This document shows positions 19,942-28,062 of a stretch of 28,062 nt of DNA, one piece after another (position 1 is the first letter of the stretch; each line of letters starts with the position of its first letter). The translations under genes were made by a program, and so were the position numbers. The stretch covers positions 1 to 28,062 of the forward strand of contig JSYX01000468.1 in assembly GCA_000787465.1 (NCBI GenBank). The letters are read 5' to 3'. The stretch comes from Thermomucor indicae-seudaticae (Eukaryota > Mucoromycota > Mucoromycetes > Mucorales > Lichtheimiaceae). The notes beneath the pieces are model-generated. The model saw only the letters and a program-made list of their open reading frames with translations. It searched no databases and was not told where the DNA came from.

Positions 19942-20893
19942 TAGTGTTCCTTATTGAGTATCGGGTCGATGGGTGGGTTTGACCCGACCCACTAGATGCG
20001 GGTTGGGTTTAGATCGAAACCGACCCGCTCGACCTTCGACCCGACTCAATAACCCGTTTGATCCGTCTGAGGATCTGTATGCTTGGGACTTCACCATTGA
20101 TTGCCTATTATCAATTAACAATAAATAGCGGCACTCAAAACCAATTTCTTGTTTTTTTCCTCATAACTGATCCATGAGTCTAATAGCACGCTTTGCTTCA
20201 TATTTTATGGGGCCATTGCATTACCCGTTGCAGGAATGAAATGTTTTGCATGACGAAAAAAATTAGAGTCCTCTTCTCTAGGGAAAGCAGAAGACGTTAT
20301 TCACTCTAAATTGATTGGCTGCGACATATCGCAGATTGACAACATGTTTTGCTCATTCGAAGCAATTGTTGCGGGACGATACATTTCTTCTGCCCCTAAT
20401 TCGCATCAACCTCTACAGCTATTATTCTAACTTCCCCAAAAATATCCTGATCGTAGATCGCCGCAAAAATGCTTAGACTCGATACTGTCTCAGGTATTGA
20501 GACGGTATTGAGTCGAAATCTAAGAAAAGGCGACAAATAGCGACGTGCTCGTCCGACAGAACCTCGATACTACCACTAGCATATTGAAAGGGAGCTTTGT
20601 ATCCACAGGAAATACTTCTGGGACATGGTATATAATAGCAGCATTCGAAGAAAACATTGGGTCGTTTTAGCAAGCGACTCTTCTAAATATTGGGACGACT
20701 AGGATCAATACTTGAGACTTCTCTGTCTCAGCACCGTCTCAATACTGCTTCAAGATATTGCGACGATACTTTTTCTCCAGTGGAACCCATAACCCGACCC
20801 AAAACCCTTTAATGACGGGTTGGGTCAGTGTGTGTACGGGTTGGGTCGGGTTGAGGCCAAACCTGAACCAACCCGACCCAATAAGGAACACTA
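19942..20893. mobile_element. hAT-like element (952 bp) with GACCCG-rich arms
   Basis: The left end TAGTGTTCCTTATTG is repeated exactly in reverse complement at the right end (20879-20893), a perfect 15-bp terminal repeat followed by GACCCG/CGGGTT-rich subterminal arms (19960-20065 and 20785-20880). No 8-bp target duplication is visible (TTGGTGAA on the left, ATATTCGC on the right), so one flank was probably lost or rearranged. No transposase ORF is present. A second repeat-bounded segment seems nested within it (about 20470-20765). Confidence 0.7.
20470..20765. repeat. Nested inverted-repeat segment with GTATTGAGAC motifs
   Basis: Words of the form GTATTGAGAC occur twice near 20493-20520, and their complement (GTCTCAATAC and variants) recurs at about 20710-20750. 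A nearby GATACTGTCTC adds a further inverted match. This motif set differs from the GACCCG arms of the surrounding element, suggesting a separate small element that landed inside it. Exact ends are uncertain. Confidence 0.45.
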
Positions 20894-21330
20894 ATATTCG
20901 CTCTCAGATATGCAGTATCTATGCGATTTTTATGGGATCGGATCTGCGATCCATCGCCGTAGTGTCTGTAAATATTCCAGAAGTATCTTTGACTTTGCCA
21001 TTATCCTTTCCATAGGCGAGCGCGAGCATTATTCTGGGGTGTGTGTGTTTGCTGCTCTGGTAGTCTTCGATCGCGAGCCTTCGCACTATAGGCCAGAATG
21101 GCGGGGATACTTTCTTTATCCGCCGCCTGTCTGTTACGTGAACATAAAGGTAAAGTTCACCAAATAAATATATCTGGGTCGAGCTGTTTCGATACTGACG
21201 TTTACCTTCAGGTCGTCAGTGGTTGAATAAATATTCTAAACTCAGTTGATCTCGTCCGCAGACTCCAATTCATCTTGTGGAATGAACTTAAGCTTAAACT
21301 GTGTATAATGCTAGTTACTAAGGCGCTGAC
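20894..21330. other. Intergenic, nothing recognised
   Basis: Two overlapping plus-strand 85-codon ORFs cross this stretch, one of which begins inside the transposon. Neither has a recognisable domain. It does not continue pseudogene copy C. Confidence 0.4.
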
Positions 21331-21753
21331 TCATTTTGAAGAGTTTGACCATGGTTGATTGCTGCAACACCCTTCCCGCTTATATGCATGAGCGCGGTCA
21401 CGATGGCATGTGCCAGGCAAACGGTATACATAATCATGCCATTCCTGGTTACATAGTATATCTGTTAAGAATAACAAGTAAAAGACATCAACCAAGTCTA
21501 CTACACGACGGCCTGCAATCTGAGAAACACAACAAAAGACGAGAGATGGCAACGTAGATAGTGGTACATTTTTCATATACAATAATCCCAAGATCATATC
21601 CCAGCCAAACTTTTCGTTATCGTAACATACGAGGCTAATAAGAAGCAAAAAGCGGGTAACGAATAGGTCTGCATTCTGCTTACGAACCATAATCCAGAAC
21701 ACGGTATGAACATCAGCAACAGAAAATCCTGCATGACCACTCCATTGATCCAA
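21331..21753 (-). CDS. Uncharacterised 140-codon ORF with hydrophobic segments
   Basis: I do not recognise this ORF. It lies 100 bases downstream of the ABC transporter gene on the same strand. Two hydrophobic stretches (LFVTRFLLLISLVCY around residue 30-45, and LPSLVFCC plus VFYLLFL around 70-95) could be membrane segments. The C-terminal third is polar and Cys/His-rich. It might be a small membrane protein, an exon of a larger gene, or a chance ORF in the 3' flank of the ABC gene. No promoter or splice evidence decides. Confidence 0.25.
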   Translation of the reverse strand: MDQWSGHAGFSVADVHTVFWIMVRKQNADLFVTRFLLLISLVCYDNEKFGWDMILGLLYMKNVPLSTLPSLVFCCVSQIAGRRVVDLVDVFYLLFLTDILCNQEWHDYVYRLPGTCHRDRAHAYKREGCCSNQPWSNSSK

Positions 21754-21853
21754 CAGAACGTCATCATTCTTGATTAATAATGCTGTTTAATGAAGAGGGG
21801 CCGGTCATCGAGGAAAGGAAAAAGTGTATGGTATCAAGGAAACATAGTTGCAA

Positions 21854-24800
21854 CTACTGTTCATCCGTGTCTGTTTGATATTGATCTGCTGCCATCATGA
21901 CTATACCCAAGTTCCCAGTCCGCTCTAATAATGAACGCAAGAAACTCTGAGGATTGTTCAACAAATCCACAGGCCGATCGTACTCTACGAGATTGCCTTG
22001 ATCAAATACCATCACCTGCGAGCGGATAATCGTGAATAATTGATTGATTGGCTTTGACGGACAAATTTCTGGCAGATTCACTTACCCTATCACAGCGAAG
22101 AGCGCTTTGCAGCCGACTAGGGATAATTATCATGGTCTAGCAGGAAAATATGTAAGAACCATAATCCAAGCACACACATACACAATTTTTACGCACCGAT
22201 TCTGTAAATTCCTCCTCTATCACGCATCGCACTTTCTCGTCTTCTTCTGACGTTAGTTGTGCTTCTTCAAAGATTACAAGCTTCACGCAATCCCGCAGTA
22301 GACCACGCGCAATACAAAGAAGCTGCCGGTCTCCAACTGACCAATCTGGACCCACATCCATATCAAGGTCTCGAACAACAGATGCGAAATGTGATTTGCC
22401 ATGGATTGGGTTATTAGGAGGATCTGCCAAGTGCACACGAAAAAGTGCTTGCCAAATCTCATAGTCGTCATATTCGCCAAACGGATCCATATTGGTTCGT
22501 ACCTGTTTACGTCACAACAGCCAATATCAGCATAGGTCAGGCAACGTCAATTTCCCTTCCCTCCCCTTCGCAACCTACCGTGCCGTTCAATATTGCACCA
22601 TCCTTGGGTATAAACGTTAATCGGGATCGAAGATCCTCAACGCCAATCTATATGTATAAAAAAATCCGTTTCAATTGAAGTGATACTCAATGTTTTCATT
22701 GGCAATAGTACCCAAGCAATGTTAACTCCATCAATCTTGATTGACCCACAGGTCGGCTCCAGGAATCGTAAAAGACACGACATGAAAGCAGTCTTTTCCG
22801 CCGACTCACGGCCAACAAGAGCGATCTTCTCGCAGGCTTGCACATTAAAGGAAACATGCTGCAAAAGCGGCTCTCCTGACACCGCATTCACGGTCAAGTC
22901 CCGAACTTGAAGCATTGCCGCCGTTGGCCACTGTTAAAACAGTGTGCGTTACATTTGTATTACACACACGCGCGCGCGGGATAAGTAATATTGTCACTTA
23001 CAGCCGCAGGAGGTCTCGAGCCTTCGACGACGCTAGGCGGTTCTTGTGGCATCTCCATGTATTCAGTTAGCCGCTCAATCGCCTCAAAATGCATGTCGAC
23101 TGTCGCTGACTGCCGCATCAACCAGTATATATACTCAAGAAGACTTGTAGCAAAGGTCAAGACAATGCCGGCTAAACCAGCATTCGTTCCTTTGTAGAGT
23201 AGAAGTATACCAACGAACAGTGAAAGAGAGGCGCCAATGAATTCGATGCGCACAAAGAGCCAGCGATTGGTGGACCACAGCGTGAAAAACGGGCGCATAC
23301 TCTCGTCCAGCAAATAAAACATCTTTTTGAGCATTGCGTTCTCCTCTCCGTAAGCACGTATAACAGTCAATCCTTCAAGCGTGTCCGTGTACAATGAATA
23401 AACTGGCGGGCGAGCAGCCACATTCATTTTCTTGAGTTGCCGTGAAGCTTGGATGTATATAGCTCCTACGTAAGAGTAGGCCACACCTACTTGCCGTTTA
23501 GTATCCCAGTGCCACCCCATTATCCCCATAACATACCTGCAGCAAGACACGCTATGAGAAACTCTGGCACGATAATGCCAATGGTCGTGACAACACCGAG
23601 CACCCCCAGTACAGTTTGGAAAAGGAAATTGACGTGCCAACCAATACTTGAGTCAAGCGTCTCGATATCTTTCGTGAAGCGTGACATTATCTGGTCAGGT
23701 AGCGTAACTTCGAAGAACTGGATAGGTGCATGGCAAACTGCTTCTAACAGTCCCAAGAACAGACGGTTCGAGGCGCGCAGCGATCCCCTGTACTGAATTA
23801 CAGTCCGCACAAAGTTGCATGCTACTGTGACAAGATTAATGATCAAAAAGACGGCAACAAAGTGATTCGTAGCCATTGATACTGGAATATCCAGCAAGCT
23901 TTTCGATCCAAGTAGATTCGACGAGCCTGCTAATGCAGACATCCGCTGCTGCAGGTTATCGTATGACATTGACCAAACCTGTCCAAAGGAAAATGGCATA
24001 TGAGTCTGCCGGTCCACGGGGAACGCAATATACAGAATTTTGGTTGTGTCTTATACCTTCCTTCAACCAGAAGCTTTCAGATATGCTGGCTAAACGTCCA
24101 CCCAACATGAAAATCAGAGCAGCAAACCAGAACGTCCAATCACCGCAAGCTGCAAGGTAAGCTGTATATGCGACGCTTCTCGATTGGTTCTCTAAATACA
24201 GTTCATCATCAACAGCTCGTATGGATTCACGCATAACAGAGTTCTGCTCCAGCATTTCATCGTCGTCGAATACTGGCATGGTTTCAAAGAGAGGTTCGAT
24301 TCTGTCGTCATTAAGACTGCTTGCTGCGTCCATAGTGTCCATTGGCAATTGATTCGCTTCCACCCAGTCTGCTATGGTTTCCCCAGATTCTAAGGCGCTA
24401 ACCGTTCCCTTTTCCATCCTAACAACAAGTCGAGCGTTACGTGCCCAAGGCCTCAACTTTGATGTTGCCATGATAATCGTCCGATTGGTCATGAGTTCTC
24501 CCAACAAGCATTTCTCGAATATGAACAGTTCGTTTGCTTTCTCAAAGGACACAAAAATGTCATCGATGAGAATAGTCTTCGCCCTGGAATAGACGGCGCG
24601 GGCAAGGGATATTTTGTGCTTTTGGCTTTCTGTAACAGGTAAACCCAAAGAAAAATCAGCTGGCAGTAGTATATCGTACACAATACGAAAGCTCTTGCCT
24701 GTAAGCGGGACACCACGCTCCCCAATTTCGGTTAGATCACCATTTTCCATTTGAGAGAGGTCCCGCAAAAGATCGCACTGAGACAGGACCATGCGATATC

Positions 24801-27521
24801 TCATCTCGTCCCACGGCTCAAAGAAAAGGATGTTTTCTCGAACAGTAGTCGTCTGTATCCACGGAGTCTGAGGCACGTACGCAACACGGAACATGTACAG
24901 CGACCGATCCAAGTCGTCTCGTGTAAACATGGTCTCAGGTGACAAGAAGCGTGATGGAAACAGCATTATCCCAGATATCAATGTCATTTCGCCAAGTAAT
25001 GCACACAGAAGGCTTGATTTCCCACTTTGATGGGGTCCGAGGATGACGGAGAGCTGCCCGGATGGAAATTCCAGATCAGGAATGCGAAGTATAAAAGGAC
25101 GCGAAGGAGCTTGTTCCTCAGAGTCGTTTTGCTGCTGCGAGTGTGAAGCTCCCAAGTAGTTGGCGATATCATGTGCTAGGATATCATCATGCACTGGCCA
25201 CTGAAAGACCGCACGATAGAAGCCGACTTTGACACGTTCTCCGTAGGAATAAGGTCGATAGTCGCACGCATTGCTAGAATCGATATCAGAATCGTGCCTG
25301 TGTCCAGATTTCAAGAAGGCGTTGATATGACCCAAGCTGACCTTTGCGTCACTGTATGCCATCACGGCCTGCGGCATCACATTGAGGGGATCTTGCAGCA
25401 TACTAAACAGGACGATGCTCACAAAAGCCGTACTGAAAGTTGCAAAGGATTATTAGGCTCTAAGCATCTGAGGAGCATCTCGTTTCTTTCAGCTTGCCTC
25501 GGGTTTAACTGATTCTTCTCGATCAAGGTGTACCATGCGAAAGATATCGTAGTAACAAACACAGGTGTCGCAAACCAAATTAAGGACAGTATCGTGTTTT
25601 GCGTGTAAAGCTTTATCAGTTTTACAAGTTCGTCGTCCCGAGCGTTCTATAAGTGCAGCAATTAGGTCATGCTCACGTTGCCTCAGTAAGAGCCATTGGA
25701 GACGCACCAATATAATCTGTTCCCATTTACGTTCCCAAGCAAGGATTTTGGTCGTCTTGATGTTCGCTATCAGTTCCTTTACCAGCCGAATACGCCACGA
25801 CTTGGCTTCTGACAACTGCTTCTGGATCCTCAACAGCTTGCGATTGATATAATGCGTTGATGGGAGAACGACTACCATCACTATCAAGCCAGCCAAAAAT
25901 GCATTTCCCAAAAGATAGTAAAGGAAAGCCGCTCCGGTGATGATTTCTAATGGACAAGTGTAGAATATCTGCATTAAAAGCGTTTACCGTCAAATATCGA
26001 TAATGTTATGACAGCACAGGCAGCTTACATGTAAGTACGATGCGAGTTCAGCTAAGCGCTCCGTGTCATGGCTCAGCAAGCTTGCACGTCGATTCTGCGA
26101 TGTATCGTCCATGTCGGCATGCTGCTCATCCTCCATTTTCAAAGCATCCTTTGTTCCAGCCCGTCCTAGTCGAAGTGTGTGCGCATAGATTTCAGAGTTC
26201 AGCATGTTTATCATTGTAATATGCCAACGCCTTCCCCACATCAAAGTCTGAGAGGCCACCAGTGTGCTGAGAATGTTGAATACGAATATGGCTGCACAAT
26301 AAAGATAGCCAGTCTCCGGCTGTTGGTCGCTGGGATCCTCGATATACCGTATCAGCTTGTATAAAAGCAATGGATTGGCGTAATGAAGTGCGACGGCTGT
26401 AATGGCCGTAGCAAACTGAAGGTGTATCGATCGACGATTGGCACGGTAAATCCTTTTGACTAGGTTTCCCAAAGGCTTCGTAGTCTGAAAAAACCGAAAG
26501 TTTTCTTGTGCACGTTGTCGTAAAGGCAAAGCCCATAACTGGTCCGCGTCTAATGGTTTCTTTAGAGCATTATACAGTAGCGAGTTCATCCAGCTGAAGG
26601 TGACTTTGGATAATGGCGATGCACTAGCCTCAAGGCTTAAGATCCGACCCTACATTTGTGCGCGTATAAGCTTCTATTGAATTATGCATCCAAACCCAAC
26701 TTACGTTGCGCACAACGCGTCCGTCATGTAATACCAGAATACCATCCTCGCCGTTGTCGATATCAGATAATTCACGGTGATCTAGTTCACCAGGACTAGT
26801 TGCACTAACGATCCAGATGATTACACAAAGAAGCATGTCTATTGCTGCAAATGCCTTTTCCGTTGTCGGCGAGATCAACCACCCCTTGTCTGGCGTTACG
26901 ACAAAATACGAATAGCTACGAGCAACAGCTGCCCCCGAGACAAGCGTGTAGAATACAAGGAAGTGCGGGTTGTAGATGGTAAACTTCAGCGGTGCGACAG
27001 GATCGGTGGGGGTCGTAAATGATTTGATGACCAAGATAAGCATATATATCTATTGCAAACCGTGAGTTGTTGCCCCAATATACCGTGTCCAATGTGATAG
27101 TACCCTAGGGATCAGGGCAAGGCCAGGATCGACCACCTGATATAAAGGTAGCCCGCACCTGTTTTCCACGTCGGGATCTTCGGCATGGTCCAAAATGGCG
27201 CTCTCTAAACGCCAAGCAAACAGAAACGCCCAACAGCTTATTTCGAGGAGGATCAAGACCAAAAGCAAAAGGCTTCGACGCAAAATTATCGCTTCTTTTG
27301 TTGTTGGTAGTCTCAAATAGTTTGGGTCGTGATGTCGTCCCCTCATTGACTTCCAGGTACGGTAGCGCCTCTTGGCGTTGATTGCAATCGACACCAGAAG
27401 GAAAAGACTCGGCAGTGCAACGTCCAAAAGACTGCAATAACATTTGAGTCGAACGTTTCGTCTATCAATAGCTGTGCAAAACAAAAAGAAGGGCTTACGT
27501 TTCCCTTGTGCACGGATCCAT
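21854..27521 (-). CDS. ABCC (MRP/Ycf1-type) full ABC transporter with degenerate ATP sites (15 exons)
   Basis: Exons in transcript order: 27521-27499, 27431-27104, 27049-26705, 26649-26029, 25968-25708, 25646-25498, 25432-24699, 24629-24034, 23978-23537, 23486-23002, 22930-22712, 22647-22579, 22502-22197, 22136-22086, 22015-21854. They total 4791 nt, 1596 residues, the usual ABCC size. Order: short N-terminal membrane region, TMD1 (~230-620), NBD1 (~645-900), TMD2 (~950-1320), NBD2 (~1329-1590). Family landmarks: SPLSKVTFSWMNSLL, WERKWEQIIL, YVPQTPWIQ, SLARAVYS, FYTDTLEGL-like and DLRSRLTFIP, and a C-terminal VMVFDQGNLVEYDRP. Such proteins normally export glutathione conjugates at vacuole or plasma membrane. 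Here NBD1 has an intact Walker A (GPHQSGKS, 708-715) and Q-loop, but LTESQ instead of LSGGQ, DD in Walker B and Ser877 for the H-loop His. NBD2 has GRESAEKT, Q-loop Lys1416, WSVGD, FEEA Walker B and Ser1533 for His. Transport activity is therefore doubtful although the frame is fully open. Confidence 0.88.
24630..24698 (-). other. GC-AG intron 7 of the ABC gene, 69 nt and in frame
   Basis: Donor ACAG|GCAAGA and acceptor TTACAG bound it. Family alignment (ERGVPLT joined to ESQKHKISLARA) needs its removal, placing the junction inside the NBD1 signature motif. The intron has no stop and is a multiple of three, so retention would add 23 residues without breaking the frame. Confidence 0.7.
25433..25497 (-). 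other. GC-AG intron 6 of the ABC gene, 65 nt
   Basis: Donor CCGAG|GCAAGC and acceptor ACTTTCAG bound it. Splicing joins NQLNP to STAFVSIVLF, a strongly conserved ABCC segment, and no GT donor nearby gives this frame. AG|GCAAG is the classic strong context of GC donors. Confidence 0.75.
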
Positions 27522-27523
27522 TC

Positions 27524-27535
27524 CTATTGATTCAT
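27524..27535 (-). promoter_or_regulatory. Minimal upstream ORF before the ABC gene
   Basis: ATG-AAT-CAA-TAG ends two bases before the chosen ABC start codon at 27521. The choice of the second ATG rests on splicing: its 23-nt exon joins in frame to the LLDVALPSLFLLVS membrane segment. A three-codon uORF this close to the start could reduce or condition translation. Confidence 0.45.
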
Positions 27536-27916
27536 TGCTGGGCTATTACCACGGTTCGGAAAGGGGGCAAGTCAATACAGAAGCACTTCAAACACAACAG
27601 GAATAGCACCCAAAGCCACCTAGCGATCAGCTTTTTTTGTGTGTGGTTCTTACATTGAGATCCAGTGCACAACCACAAAAGGGTACTGCGAATTTCATGA
27701 ACAAGTTGAATTCGTTTGCGTGGTCCGAAGACTACAGTTCTCTCAGTTCTTATGCTGTAATCGAAAAAAGAAGGGAGCAACAGGTGACGCGGTCTGAAGC
27801 ACTTGTGGCACACAAAGTTTTACACAAAACGGGAGAAAAAGTGTAGCAGGTTTGTCGGCACGGGCTCATCCAAACAAGAAGGAAATGGTCTTTTGGACAG
27901 CTTGTTGCAGGAAAGC
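27536..27916 (-). promoter_or_regulatory. Intergenic region: 3' end of the right-hand gene and probable ABC promoter
   Basis: About 380 bases separate the stop codon of the gene entering from the right from the ABC start. It must hold the 3' UTR of one and the promoter/leader of the other, since both run on the minus strand. Overlapping ORFs on both strands (27532-27813 minus, 27637-27846 plus) have no domain support. No convincing TATA or CCAAT box was pinned down. Confidence 0.35.
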
Positions 27917-28062
27917 TTAATCTACAACATTCTCCACAAACTCCATCGGATATCCGCTTCGGAAAATTGCTTGTTCTACAAAGTCAACAGCATACGATCC
28001 AGGTTTGATATCTTTCCGGTATCGTACATACTTGATCAAAGCCGGCGCAAAAGAATCCCGGG
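27917..28062 (-). CDS. C-terminal end of a gene running in from the right edge (partial)
   Basis: On the minus strand, 47 codons are open from 28060 to a TAA at 27917-27919. The protein ends with SFAPALIKYVRYRKDI, KPGSYAVDFVEQAIF, RSGYPMEFVENVVD. The even, protein-like composition and the clear stop suggest a real gene. I do not recognise the family. It runs in the same direction as the ABC gene and lies ~400 bases upstream of it. The 5' part is outside the window. Confidence 0.6.
   Translation of the reverse strand, partial: RDSFAPALIKYVRYRKDIKPGSYAVDFVEQAIFRSGYPMEFVENVVD

Noticed and set aside
24034..24057. Apparent frameshift in ABC exon 8 at donor GTATAA (24056)
   Set aside because: A phase-0 donor GTATAT at 24033 with the same acceptor gives a 55-nt intron and keeps the frame, so no frameshift is needed.
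27050..27103. In-frame TAG between ABC exons 2 and 3, suggesting a nonsense mutation
   Set aside because: A 54-nt GT-AG intron (27103 to 27050) ends exactly at this TAG and removes it in frame.

Overview
The window is nuclear DNA of a filamentous fungus. Genes are split by short introns (50-80 nt, GT-AG or GC-AG), pyrimidine-rich leaders precede start codons, AATAAA signals follow two genes, and the proteins (an Sld2/Drc1-type replication factor and an ABCC full transporter) are eukaryotic. I suspect an early-diverging (Mucoromycota-like) fungus from the overall gene style, but the sequence alone does not prove it. No rRNA, tRNA, CRISPR or bacterial feature was found.

Left part (1-5800): a five-exon plus-strand gene (881-2957) encodes a 557-residue basic Ser/Pro/Arg-rich protein with two SxIP motifs, a candidate microtubule plus-end (EB1-binding) protein. 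It is followed by a two-exon gene (3745-5730) whose N-terminus matches the Sld2/Drc1/RECQL4-N domain and which carries a tight cluster of CDK-type SP sites.

Middle part (5800-21300): gene-poor and repeat-rich. It holds three more copies of the Sld2-like gene in different states. One is a shortened open copy (14627-16206). One is a frameshifted pseudogene that ends at a transposon (19467-19941). One is a small relic (about 8050-8960) split by a transposon that left a perfect 8-bp target duplication. The upstream regions of three copies share a promoter-like block. Around them lie non-autonomous elements: three hAT-like elements (TIRs beginning TAG; 8131-8865, 17696-18194, 19942-20893), one pogo/Tc1-like element with a TA duplication (11034-11770) and a fragment of a relative (17057-17190), plus other inverted repeats.

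Right part (21854-27521, minus strand): a 15-exon gene for a 1596-residue ABCC (MRP/Ycf1-type) transporter. Every exon joins in frame, with two GC-AG introns, yet many ATP-binding and hydrolysis motifs of both nucleotide-binding domains are altered. It looks like a maintained ATPase-deficient 'pseudo-ABC' protein. A partial minus-strand gene enters at the right edge (27917-28062).

The genes do not form one pathway. The main stories are (i) local amplification and decay of a replication-initiation gene in a transposon-rich segment and (ii) an open but catalytically degenerate ABC transporter.
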